This document shows positions 16,736 to 23,746 of a stretch of 28,862 nucleotides of DNA, piece after piece; the first letter of the stretch is position 1, and each line of letters starts with the position of its first letter. Under the pieces are notes generated by a model, which saw only the letters and a program-made list of their open reading frames with translations, was not told the origin of the DNA and ran no database searches. A program made the position numbers and the translations under genes. The stretch is from Desulfurococcales archaeon (lineage in GTDB: Archaea > Thermoproteota > Thermoprotei_A > Sulfolobales > NBVN01): NCBI GenBank assembly GCA_023255965.1, contig JAGDWE010000031.1, forward strand, positions 1-28,862. The letters run 5' to 3'.

Positions 16736-16845
16736 ATCCCATATATATCCCACCTAAATCTAATGATTCAAGAATAGTGTGATGGTATGTATGACCTCGT
16801 GATGGATGTTGGAATCACCTAACAAATAATGCTCCACAAAGGGAG

Positions 16846-16865
16846 ACCCCTCACTTTCTAATGGA
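16846..16865 (-). promoter_or_regulatory. ORB-like box 2
   Basis: On the minus strand it reads TCCATTAGAAAGTGAGGGGT. It keeps TTCCA, GAAA and GGGGT of the ORB plan and is the most diverged in the middle. It forms the left border of the AT-rich segment 16866-16988. Confidence 0.5.
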
Positions 16866-16988
16866 ATAATTCGATATTGATGTTGTTGATCGTGGTTTGT
16901 ATAAAATATTTTCTCTCCTAAAGAGATAATTAATTAAATATTAAGACTAGGATCGAAGAACCAAGACATTAACATTTTCATCTCTATT

Positions 16989-17008
16989 TCCAAATGAAGC
17001 AAAGGGGT
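16989..17008 (+). promoter_or_regulatory. ORB-like box 3 (inverted relative to the others)
   Basis: On the plus strand it reads TCCAAATGAAGCAAAGGGGT, about 17 of 21 agreements with an ORB-type sequence when the preceding T is counted. It faces away from box 2 across the AT-rich centre, and the sequence after GGGGT (GGATCT) resembles that following box 1 (TAGATC). Confidence 0.6.
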
Positions 17009-17086
17009 GGATCTCAGGTTATCAAATAATTGAGGTATGATGTGGCGTTAGCTTTTAAGCAACCTTAAGCACTTAATCAATAACAC

Positions 17087-17106
17087 ACCCCTCTATTTCA
17101 TTTGGA
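17087..17106 (-). promoter_or_regulatory. ORB-like box 4
   Basis: On the minus strand it reads TCCAAATGAAATAGAGGGGT, about 15 of 21 agreements with an ORB-type sequence. It lies just beyond the 3' end of the HTH-CBS gene, and its flank ATTATAATCCCACCTA overlaps that gene's stop codon. Confidence 0.55.
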
Positions 17107-17124
17107 GTAGGATTATAATCCCAC

Positions 17125-17691
17125 CTATCCAGGTAGTTTTATATAGTATCGCAGTAGGTCTATTTTCGTTATGATCCCCTTAATCCCACCCTTATCTACT
17201 ACTAAAACTGCTGGATACATAAGCAACAACGATTCAATCATTGATAGTGGTGTGTCCCTAGGTACTTGTGGAAGCGGTGGTTCCATAACATCTATTGCAA
17301 GCAGCTTCTTCAAATCCTTCTTTAGCCTTGAAACACGCATTAATGTCGATTCATATATCGTTCCAACGATTCTCCCACTTTTATCTAGTACAGGTATTTG
17401 TGATATTCCTCTAGAATCCATCAAATCTATTACTACCGGCAATGGCGTATCAACATCTACGGTTATAACAGGCGACGTCATTATCTTCTCGGCGACGTCA
17501 TTACTTCTTAAAGCCTTATTTATCACATCCATTATTTTCTTTATTGTCGAGACTCTCGGATTTACCGTACCTTTCTCGATCCTCGCAATCAATGATTGGC
17601 TTACACCAGCTAATCTAGCTAACTCCTTCTGCGTGAGTCCGGCAGCTATCCTCAACCTCCTAATATCCTCAGGCGATGGTATTACTGACAT
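17125..17691 (-). CDS. XRE-type HTH regulator with two CBS domains
   Basis: This 188-aa protein has an N-terminal helix-turn-helix of the Xre/cro type (LRIAAGLTQKELARLAGVSQ, then SLIARIEKGTVNPRVSTIKK; residues 12-52). Two CBS repeats follow, one near 68-125 (MTSPVITVDVDTPLPVVIDL) and one near 130-188. CBS pairs bind adenosyl ligands such as AMP, ATP or SAM, so this is likely an energy- or metabolite-sensing repressor. An AT-rich promoter (TTAAAATAACTTAAAATG on the minus strand, about 17715-17732) lies just upstream of ATG 17691. It is divergent from the ferredoxin oxidoreductase operon, which it could control (inference). Confidence 0.88.
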   Translation of the reverse strand: MSVIPSPEDIRRLRIAAGLTQKELARLAGVSQSLIARIEKGTVNPRVSTIKKIMDVINKALRSNDVAEKIMTSPVITVDVDTPLPVVIDLMDSRGISQIPVLDKSGRIVGTIYESTLMRVSRLKKDLKKLLAIDVMEPPLPQVPRDTPLSMIESLLLMYPAVLVVDKGGIKGIITKIDLLRYYIKLPG

Positions 17692-17774
17692 CCAATTAAC
17701 ACCAACCCATACTCATTTTAAGTTATTTTAATAAGATTTAAGTATATTAATAATGTTTAAATATAGATATTTTT

Positions 17775-17785
17775 AATTTAAATAA
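17775..17785 (+). promoter_or_regulatory. TATA box for ferredoxin oxidoreductase operon
   Basis: AATTTAAATAA lies 56-66 bp upstream of the inferred gamma-subunit start, so transcription would begin near 17805-17811. A second AT-rich box (TTTAAATATA at 17756-17765) is also possible. Confidence 0.45.
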
Positions 17786-17840
17786 TTCATCGGGTTATAT
17801 CGGGTGCTACGTATTTGTAGTAAATAATAGTAGGAAGGTT

Positions 17841-18383
17841 ATTGAGCTAAGATTTCATGGTAGGGGCGGTCAGGGGGTAGTTACAGCCGCTGAGATACTA
17901 GTTAATGCTGCAATAAAATCAGGTTTATGGGGTCAAGCATTCCCATTCTTTGGCGCTGAGAGGAGGGGGGCACCGGTGGTGGCATATGCTAGGATATCTC
18001 AAAATAGGATTAGATGTAGGTCAATAATAATTGAGCCTGATGTTGTTGTGGTATTCGATCCGAAACTACCTTTAATTGTTGATGTATTTCAAGGACTTAA
18101 GGATAATGGCGTAGTCATCCTTAATAGTAGCTGTAATGAGGTTAAATGTATATATAAAACATACTGTGTTGATGCTAATAGGATTGCTAAGGAATTAGGC
18201 CTAGTACTTGCCGGATGGCCGTTAGTTAATACGTCTATGTTAGGTGCAGTACTTAAAGCTACGGGCTTATTTGATATCAAATACCTACTCGAGAGTGTGA
18301 AGGAGTACATACGTGGTAACATACTTGAACATAATATCAAGGCGGTTGAAGAAGCATACAACTCCACCTGTGAGGTCTGTTAG
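17841..18383 (+). CDS. 2-oxoacid:ferredoxin oxidoreductase, gamma subunit
   Basis: In frame with the downstream part (the first standard start, GTG 17976, is internal), the sequence reads IELRFHGRGGQGVVTAAEIL, then GLWGQAFPFFGAERRGAPV, continuing to the stop at 18383. RFHGRGGQG and FGxERRGAPV are the gamma-subunit signatures. The subunit supports oxidative decarboxylation of pyruvate or related oxoacids to acyl-CoA with ferredoxin. No ATG, GTG or TTG lies in frame between the upstream TATA box and the RFHGRGGQG motif. ATT 17841 would give the usual N-terminal length, so the start shown is an inference. It is first in a gamma-delta-alpha-beta operon. Confidence 0.85.
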   Translation: MELRFHGRGGQGVVTAAEILVNAAIKSGLWGQAFPFFGAERRGAPVVAYARISQNRIRCRSIIIEPDVVVVFDPKLPLIVDVFQGLKDNGVVILNSSCNEVKCIYKTYCVDANRIAKELGLVLAGWPLVNTSMLGAVLKATGLFDIKYLLESVKEYIRGNILEHNIKAVEEAYNSTCEVC

Positions 18384-18384
18384 T

Positions 18385-18636
18385 ATGGCCTACAGCTTAC
18401 CACTATCTAAGCCATCAATAGGTGCTAGCGGGTTAACAGGTTATTGGAGGCTCAGGAGACCTAGTGTGAGCTACGATAAATGCATTAAGTGCTACCTTTG
18501 CTGGCTATACTGCCCTGATTCAACGGTAGATATTAATGAACGGGGCGATGTGGTGATCGATTATAAATACTGTAAAGGCTGTGGTATATGTTCGAATGTA
18601 TGCCCGGTTAAGGCTATAGTAATGGTTGATGAATGA
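18385..18636 (+). CDS. 2-oxoacid:ferredoxin oxidoreductase, delta (2x[4Fe-4S]) subunit
   Basis: This 83-aa protein has two cubane cluster motifs, CIKCYLCWLYCP (near residues 33-44) and CKGCGICSNVCP (near 63-74). They form the bacterial-type ferredoxin domain that carries electrons out of the complex to ferredoxin. The N-terminal SKPSIGASGLTGYWRLRRP is typical of PorD/VorD. ATG 18385 follows the gamma stop by 1 bp, with GAGGT shortly upstream; the longer open frame from 18313 would overlap the gamma gene. Confidence 0.9.
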   Translation: MAYSLPLSKPSIGASGLTGYWRLRRPSVSYDKCIKCYLCWLYCPDSTVDINERGDVVIDYKYCKGCGICSNVCPVKAIVMVDE

Positions 18637-19805
18637 TGACGATTAAGGTATTAACAGGTAATTATGCTGTAGCCGAGGCCGTTAAGCTCTCAGGCGTCAA
18701 CTTAATAACTGCATACCCAATAACCCCTCAAACACCGATCGTTGAGAAATTAAGTGAGTACGTTGATCTAGGGTTAATTAAAGCTAGCTTTGTTCGGGTC
18801 GAGTCAGAATTCAGCGCCTTAGCAGTCGCCTACGGTGCTTCAATATGTGGTGCTAGATCATTCACAGCCACATCATCTCACGGGCTCCTCTATATGCATG
18901 AAATGCTCTGGTGGGTTGCTGGGAGTAGAGTGCCTCTAGTTATGGCAGTCGTTACGAGAGCGATAGGGCCACCATGGAATATATGGGATGAACATACAGA
19001 CCTACTAGATCAGAGGGATACAGGTTGGTTAATATCTTTCGCAGAGGATAACCAAGAGGTATTGGATACTATAATACAGCTGTATAGGATTACAGAGGAT
19101 CCAAGGGTCTATCTACCCGGCATCCTGGGGTTAGATGGGTTTCTACTAAGTCATACCTCAGAACCAGTTGACATACCTGACGAGCACATAATAAAATCAT
19201 TTCTAAAACCTAGGTCACAGCCATATACGCTATGTGGTGATGAATTAATAACTATGGGTAATTTACCTAGAGCAAGGGATGCTATGTTTATGAGGTATGA
19301 TATACATCTATCGATGGAGAGAGCTAAAAGGGTCATCAAGGAGGTTGATTTAGAGTACTCTAAATTAGTTGGTAGATCCTACGGAGGACTGGTGGAGTGT
19401 TATAGATGTGAAAACAGTAAGTACCTACTAGTTGGCATGGGTGCTTGGGTAGGCAATATGAAGGATGTATGTGATGAATTAAGGGATGAGGGGTATAGTG
19501 TAGGAGTGCTTAAAGTCAGGTTCTTTAGGCCGTTCCCGTATGAGGAGGTGGTAGGGCACCTAAGCGGTATTAGAGGTGCATTAGTATTTGATAGGTCAAT
19601 ATCGTTAGGTTCTTTAGGCCACCTACATTTAGAGATATTGGCAAGGGCAAGTAGTATCGGTAAACATACAATAATTAAGGGATTAATAGCTGGTTTAGCA
19701 GGTGTTGATGTAGGTGTCAAGGAAATTAAGGAATCCACCATAAAATTCATTAATGAGATTGAGGAATTAGGCTACGTTAAAGATTCTTCGGAGTGGTTAT
19801 TATGA
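18633..19805 (+). CDS. 2-oxoacid:ferredoxin oxidoreductase, alpha subunit
   Basis: This 390-aa protein includes GNYAVAEAVKLSGVNLITAY followed by PITPQTPIVEKL (the oxoacid-binding YPITPQTP), VESEFSALAVAYGASICGAR and TATSSHGLLYMHEMLWW. Later come GMGAWVGNMKD and VGVLKVRFFRPFP. These are characteristic of PorA/VorA, domain I/II of the thiamine enzyme. It starts within the delta stop (ATGATGA overlap). Substrate preference among pyruvate, 2-oxoisovalerate and others is not decidable from motifs. Confidence 0.92.
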   Translation: MMTIKVLTGNYAVAEAVKLSGVNLITAYPITPQTPIVEKLSEYVDLGLIKASFVRVESEFSALAVAYGASICGARSFTATSSHGLLYMHEMLWWVAGSRVPLVMAVVTRAIGPPWNIWDEHTDLLDQRDTGWLISFAEDNQEVLDTIIQLYRITEDPRVYLPGILGLDGFLLSHTSEPVDIPDEHIIKSFLKPRSQPYTLCGDELITMGNLPRARDAMFMRYDIHLSMERAKRVIKEVDLEYSKLVGRSYGGLVECYRCENSKYLLVGMGAWVGNMKDVCDELRDEGYSVGVLKVRFFRPFPYEEVVGHLSGIRGALVFDRSISLGSLGHLHLEILARASSIGKHTIIKGLIAGLAGVDVGVKEIKESTIKFINEIEELGYVKDSSEWLL

Positions 19806-19815
19806 GGTGCTGCCG

Positions 19816-20700
19816 GTGCTAAGCATTAAAGATCTCCCTAAAGAGAAATATGTCTTACCAGGCCATTCAGCATGTCCAGGCTGTCCCGAGTCCTTGGGTT
19901 TAAGATTCGTCGGTATGGCGTTAGGTAAGGACGTGATTTTAGTGATCCCAGCTGGTTGTTCATCAATAATTCAGGGGGTAATGCCTAGTAGTAGCCTGTC
20001 CATGAGGGTGCTCAACGTACCCTTCGCATCGGCGGCCGCTGTTGCTGCAGGCATATCAAACATTAGGGGATTGTTGGACATCAAGGTAATACCCGTTGTA
20101 TGGGCCGGTGATGGAGCTACGGCTGATATAGGTTTTGCATCTCTTTCTGGGGCGGCTGAGAGGAATGATGACTTAATATACGTATGTGTTGATAATGAGG
20201 CCTACATGAATACGGGTATTCAGAGGTCTTCACTTACCCCCTATGGTGCTTGGACGACAACTTCAGTTACTGGTAAGAAGGAGGGTAAGAAGGAGCTTCC
20301 GTTAATTATGTTAATACATAAGGTACCCTACATAGCTACAGCAAGCATAGCATACCCGATCGACTTCATATCTAAGTTAAGGAAGGCAGCCTCCATTAAG
20401 GGATTTAAATACATACACCTCCATGCTCCATGCCCTGTGGGCTGGAGGTTTGACCCATCAAAAACTGTTGAAGTAGCTAGGCTAGCTATTGAGGTAGGTG
20501 CCTGGATACTGTTTGAGGCCGAGGAAGGTAGGGTACGAATTAACCCGCCAAGCACTATATACGTAGATAAGAGTAAGAGGAGGGACGTTAGGGAATATTT
20601 GGATATTCAAGGTAGGTTTAAGGGATTAGATGGTAGGGAGATCGATGTAATTAAGAAATTAATAGATGACAACTGGAACGTACTTCTTAAGCTTACTTAA
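19816..20700 (+). CDS. 2-oxoacid:ferredoxin oxidoreductase, beta (TPP) subunit
   Basis: This protein of about 294 aa has the TPP/Mg site GDGATADIGFASLSGAAERN, followed by NEAYMNTGIQRS. The N-terminal GHSACPGCPESLGLRF supplies two Cys of the proximal [4Fe-4S] cluster, and a further Cys (CPVG) lies near residue 210. It completes the four-subunit complex. GAGGTG at 19804-19809 is 6 nt from GTG 19816; GTG 19807 (the usual longest-ORF start) would overlap that site. The 3' end overlaps the convergent Sec61-beta gene by a few bases. Confidence 0.92.
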   Translation: MLSIKDLPKEKYVLPGHSACPGCPESLGLRFVGMALGKDVILVIPAGCSSIIQGVMPSSSLSMRVLNVPFASAAAVAAGISNIRGLLDIKVIPVVWAGDGATADIGFASLSGAAERNDDLIYVCVDNEAYMNTGIQRSSLTPYGAWTTTSVTGKKEGKKELPLIMLIHKVPYIATASIAYPIDFISKLRKAASIKGFKYIHLHAPCPVGWRFDPSKTVEVARLAIEVGAWILFEAEEGRVRINPPSTIYVDKSKRRDVREYLDIQGRFKGLDGREIDVIKKLIDDNWNVLLKLT

Positions 20701-20857
20701 CTATCAAATTTACGGCAATTATGGTTATGGTAAATACTGAGGCAGCTATGAGTATAAGCATAGGCGATATCGTGATCTTAGATTGGACATCCTCGAAGAA
20801 CCTAACTAACCCAGCAGCCGTTTGAGGTCCTGAGGGCCTCTTCTTCCTGCTAGACAT
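20693..20857 (-). CDS. Preprotein translocase subunit Sec61-beta
   Basis: On the minus strand, ATG 20857 opens a 54-aa protein: MSSRKKRPSGPQTAAGLVRF, then FEDVQSKITISPMLILIAAS, then VFTITIIAVNLIVK. A basic N-terminus, the GPQTAAGLVRFFE segment, the I-x-ISP motif and a single C-terminal membrane helix are the archaeal Sec61-beta (SecG-equivalent) pattern, at the usual length. It is the small tail-anchored subunit of the SecYE-beta channel. AGGTGT lies about 6 nt before the start, with an AT-rich TTTTAAA box further upstream. The last codons overlap the end of the convergent oxidoreductase beta gene. Confidence 0.88.
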   Translation of the reverse strand: MSSRKKRPSGPQTAAGLVRFFEDVQSKITISPMLILIAASVFTITIIAVNLIVK

Positions 20858-20930
20858 CTAAACACCTATAAATGCTGGTTAAGAGGGTTTAAAACTTAAA
20901 CATCAAATTATTAATCAAGGGCCAACCTCG

Positions 20931-22280
20931 TTATACATATACTTCAATCCATTTAGATGTCGGTATCAAATAGCTACATTTCCGCTCCCTTCCATACCTG
21001 CTTAACGGTTTAGATAGATGTTTCATTTTAGATGTCTTAACTACGTGGAGAGAGTTTAGCGATATTATACTTATATTTATATCCTTCGTAATTTCCTTTG
21101 ATTTAAATCCGCATCTCACGCATTTGAATCCCTTATCACGTCCTAAGGACTTCATCCGCTTACCGCATTTAGGGCATTTAGGGTTATGTATCTCTTTAAT
21201 TATTTTTCTCTTAATATATAATTTCTCTACATTTAATACGTTAGTATTATTACTCCATTGTTTTACAGAACCACATATAATTACCTCATCATCTACGTTT
21301 AGATCTCTAGCTACATTAGTCAGCGACGTATCGGCGTAGAAGGCCGCATACGTTTTAGGGGAACTATGTATTTCAATGACTACATGAGCCCCCCTCAGGA
21401 CCTTAGGTCTGGATTTCACTGAGGTTTCTACGCATAATGTCCTATAAGGCCTTACATCATCGATTGATCTAAGCACTAAATGCGCATCTGTGCCCTGATT
21501 AGTCCTGTAAATCATCCACCCATCTACGGCTTCGCATAAATTTAATTCGTTGAAGTATTTAACCAGGATCTCTGGATCGTTCCCTCTAATGCCCAACAGT
21601 ACTGGATCGCTTCCATGCGGCGCAACTAGCGGCACGTCTTCGACATGATCATAGTTATTAAAGACGTAATCCTTATATTTTACGTCAACCTCTCTTAGTG
21701 AGTTCCAATCAATGCATCTTTCTCGCCCTATATTGCCAATTAATCTATAAGCCAATAGCTCATAAGTACAATCCGTGTCTTGAGGCCATCCAATAGCCGC
21801 TAATGCCCCTATAACCCCCCTAGATATGCCTAGAGGCAACTCTATATTATTCACTTTATTAAGTAAATTCCTTAAGTAATCAATATGTACGTAATCAGTT
21901 AACGCCTTCATATAAATCCTACTTAGTTCTACCGGTATATTCCCCTCAACTATCGCTACACCAGGGCTGTACTTGCTCTTAACATCATAGGCATTAATAT
22001 AATCCGTTAAAGAATTAGTTAATGCTTTTATTAATACGTCCTTATATGGTTTCCTAACCTTAATTCTCAGAGCTACAGCCCCATTACCCCTAGTTTTGAA
22101 GGGTATGGATGGATTTAAGCGAACTAAGTTAGGGTAGTCGATGAATTCGATATTCTCATTCATTAATAGGTACTTCTTAATGAACATGTAGGTAAAATGA
22201 GTTGTACATCCATTAAACGGCGAATCAATGTCATCTAGACCTATATGTACTACTACATGCTCCTCCGTAGACTCTACCAT
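20931..22280 (-). CDS. tiaS: tRNA(Ile2) 2-agmatinylcytidine synthetase TiaS
   Basis: This protein of about 449 aa includes HIGLDDIDSPFNGCTTHFTY, matching the kinase-like GIDDTDSPxGMCTTY motif. It also has YPNLVRLNPSIPFKTRGNGA, an OB-fold-like region around residues 300-370 and a C-terminal zinc ribbon (CPKCGKRMKSLGRDKGFKCV then RCG). TiaS attaches agmatine to C34 of the AUA-reading tRNA-Ile using ATP. DIDSP replaces the common DTDSP. The start could be ATG 22280 or TTG 22292; neither has a good ribosome site. It lies immediately downstream of a small Lrp-domain gene and is probably co-transcribed with it. Confidence 0.9.
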   Translation of the reverse strand: MVESTEEHVVVHIGLDDIDSPFNGCTTHFTYMFIKKYLLMNENIEFIDYPNLVRLNPSIPFKTRGNGAVALRIKVRKPYKDVLIKALTNSLTDYINAYDVKSKYSPGVAIVEGNIPVELSRIYMKALTDYVHIDYLRNLLNKVNNIELPLGISRGVIGALAAIGWPQDTDCTYELLAYRLIGNIGRERCIDWNSLREVDVKYKDYVFNNYDHVEDVPLVAPHGSDPVLLGIRGNDPEILVKYFNELNLCEAVDGWMIYRTNQGTDAHLVLRSIDDVRPYRTLCVETSVKSRPKVLRGAHVVIEIHSSPKTYAAFYADTSLTNVARDLNVDDEVIICGSVKQWSNNTNVLNVEKLYIKRKIIKEIHNPKCPKCGKRMKSLGRDKGFKCVRCGFKSKEITKDINISIISLNSLHVVKTSKMKHLSKPLSRYGRERKCSYLIPTSKWIEVYV

Positions 22281-22292
22281 TTCGCCAATCAA

Positions 22293-22541
22293 TCATTTAG
22301 TAAAGCTCTTCCCCTCTATCACTATCATAGTTAAAGTTGACCGAACCTTAGGTATCTTCCTAATCCTACTCGATATCACATCCTTTAACTCCTCGGTCGT
22401 AGAAGCACGTACCTTAACTACTAGGTCGTAAACGCCGTAGACTATATATGCCTCTACAACACCGTCTATGCTCGAGAGTAGGTTTAAGACTTCTTCCTCA
22501 GAACCTATATCTGTGTTAATAAGAACTATAGCTTCAGGCAA
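22293..22541 (-). CDS. Stand-alone Lrp/AsnC ligand-binding (RAM) domain protein
   Basis: This 82-aa protein has the beta-alpha-beta-beta-alpha-beta pattern of the Lrp/AsnC effector domain: AIVLINTDIGSEEEVLNLLS, VEAYIVYGVYDLVVKVRA, then RKIPKVRSTLTMIVIEGK. It has no helix-turn-helix part, so it is a small-molecule-binding or oligomerising unit and not itself a DNA binder. Such proteins can assemble with full-length Lrp regulators. Its gene abuts tiaS, which suggests shared expression. Confidence 0.85.
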   Translation of the reverse strand: MPEAIVLINTDIGSEEEVLNLLSSIDGVVEAYIVYGVYDLVVKVRASTTEELKDVISSRIRKIPKVRSTLTMIVIEGKSFTK

Positions 22542-22572
22542 TTAATTCCCTATATCATTATGGTAAAGCATG

Positions 22573-22580
22573 TTTATAAG
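22573..22580 (+). promoter_or_regulatory. TATA box for tsr3
   Basis: TTTATAAG lies 28-35 bp upstream of ATG 22608. This fits a nearly leaderless mRNA and supports 22608 over the longer frame from 22560, which would place the promoter inside the gene. Confidence 0.55.
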
Positions 22581-22607
22581 TTTTTGATAACTAATACCCT
22601 TGGAAAG

Positions 22608-23141
22608 ATGGTTAACATCTACGTTATTACCTACCATCATGATGACCCATCAAAGTGTACAGCGTTAAAGATGGCTAGACTAGGTTACGCAATAAAGGTT
22701 AGCAATATACGGGAGCTGCCTAGGCGGTGTTTAGTCCTTAACCCCCTCTCAAACGCCATTCTCATGTCAACTGATAAGGAGGTTATTGAGAAGTACGGCA
22801 TAGCAGTGATAGACGTGTCATGGAATTCAGGCCTGCATGTGCTTAGAGGATTGATGAGTAATAGGTACAGGTACAATCACCGGGCGCTACCTCTACTATT
22901 TGCAGGTAATCCAATAAATTACGGTAAGGCCGCTAAGTTAAGTAGCTTAGAGGCAGTTTCAGCGGCATTATATATTACTGGATATAAAGATCTAGCATTA
23001 AGGCTGCTGACGATATTTAAATGGGGTAGAACGTTTTACGAGTTAAATAAGGAGTTGCTAGATAATTACTCAAAGTGCTCGTCACTTGATGAGGTGCTTA
23101 AAATTCAGGATGAGATGATTAAAAAAATATTAAATAATTAA
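22608..23141 (+). CDS. Tsr3-like rRNA aminocarboxypropyltransferase (DUF367)
   Basis: This protein of about 177 aa begins MVNIYVITYHHDDPSKCTALKMARLG, with DDPxKCTAxKxxR as the family N-terminal motif. It continues IAVIDVSWNSG, ALPLLFAGNPINYGKAAKLS (the LLAANPVNYGxPxkL block) and IFKWGRTFYELNKELL. Tsr3 transfers the aminocarboxypropyl group of SAM to a pseudouridine of small-subunit rRNA. The window also carries rnpB just downstream on the same strand. Confidence 0.92.
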   Translation: MVNIYVITYHHDDPSKCTALKMARLGYAIKVSNIRELPRRCLVLNPLSNAILMSTDKEVIEKYGIAVIDVSWNSGLHVLRGLMSNRYRYNHRALPLLFAGNPINYGKAAKLSSLEAVSAALYITGYKDLALRLLTIFKWGRTFYELNKELLDNYSKCSSLDEVLKIQDEMIKKILNN

Positions 23142-23172
23142 AATTTATGAGATACGTAATTAAGTATGTTAA

Positions 23173-23507
23173 GGCGGTTCGGAGCCGGCTGGTAGTTACG
23201 GGGCTAACGTCCTGAGGAAACTCCGTCCTCCACACGGCATCGGGACCCCGTAAGGGGTGCGGGGAGACCCGCGGCAACGGCACAGAAACGACACGGCCAA
23301 CTCCATATGTCGATGATGCGGTGAGGGTGAGGTGGCAACACCTCATCAGTAACCCGCTGAGTATGGGGTTGGATGCGTTGAAACGGCCGTCCCCCGAGGA
23401 GTAAGGCCAAGCAGTGCCGATGAATCGCCGTGTGAGGCGCGGGTGGGCCGCTAAGCCCAATACTACCGTGAGTACAGAAGACGGGTTACAGCCGGCACCG
23501 AACCGCC
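23173..23507 (+). ncRNA. rnpB: RNase P RNA (archaeal, full-size)
   Basis: The ends pair as P1/P2: GGCGGTTCGG with CCGAACCGCC, and GCCGGCTG with CAGCCGGC. Inside are the universal P4 5' strand and neighbours (CTGAGGAAACTCCGTCC), GGCAAC, ACAGAAACGACACGGCC and the 3' conserved block ACAGAAGACGGGTTACAG. A strong AGGTG-GCAA-CACCT hairpin near 23330 fits the specificity-side helices. The molecule is the catalytic RNA that matures tRNA 5' ends. Length is 335 nt, a normal type-A size, not the roughly 200-nt type T of Pyrobaculum, Caldivirga and Vulcanisaeta. Open frames drawn through it on the minus strand are not genes. Confidence 0.93.
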
Positions 23508-23512
23508 CTAGC

Positions 23513-23743
23513 TCACGCTATAAATACGATGTCTTTATTGACTTTAATCAATCCATTATTCACCTGACATACAGCGATAGTTGAATTGCTCAATTCGGAC
23601 CTCATCAACCTCACATATTTACTTGAAATTTCAATTAACTTATTCTTCAAATCTATCCTTTCATACCTACTTAGCTTTCCCTTATCATCATACATATTAA
23701 TTTCCATTAAATTGCCCCTTAAGTATATGATGCATGTGTACAT
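23513..23743 (-). CDS. Small hypothetical protein, 76 aa
   Basis: MYTCIIYLRGNLMEINMYDD is followed by a lysine-rich helix (LKNKLIEISSKYVRLMRSEL) and strands TIAVCQVNNGLIKVNKDIVF. Composition and predicted fold look protein-like, but I do not recognise a family. A second possible start is M13 (MEINMYDD). It ends 5 bp from rnpB, convergently. Its ATG is preceded by GGAGGAGGTC, which is the end of the hairpin element at 23747-23789, so the element seems to supply the ribosome site. Confidence 0.45.
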   Translation of the reverse strand: MYTCIIYLRGNLMEINMYDDKGKLSRYERIDLKNKLIEISSKYVRLMRSELSNSTIAVCQVNNGLIKVNKDIVFIA

Positions 23744-23746
23744 TTC

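Larger units (their letters stand above)
16638..17124. other. Candidate replication origin (AT-rich, four ORB-like boxes)
   Basis: This 487-bp gene-free region carries four boxes of the ORB plan, TTCCA-type half, GAAA, then GGGGT. They lie at 16717-16735, 16846-16865, 16989-17008 and 17087-17106. Boxes 1, 2 and 4 point left and box 3 points right, so boxes 2 and 3 flank 16866-16988 in opposite orientation. That interval is strongly AT-rich (for example AGATAATTAATTAAATATT) and could be the unwinding element. This resembles Sulfolobus oriC1, where Orc1/Cdc6 binds inverted ORBs around an AT-rich centre. The cdc6 gene is about 10 kb away at 27092-28357. Confidence 0.65.

Noticed and set aside
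16717..17106. Repeated CCCCT..TTTCATTTGGA boxes as a CRISPR relic
   Set aside because: Only four copies, irregular spacing (129, 143, 98 bp), one inverted, and no cas genes; the ORB design explains orientation and the GGGGT end better.
17171..17731. 186-aa plus ORF
   Set aside because: Antisense shadow of the HTH-CBS gene, whose domains are clear.
23119..23460. Minus-strand ORFs of 113 and 68 aa
   Set aside because: They lie across the RNase P RNA gene, whose paired ends and conserved blocks explain the sequence.
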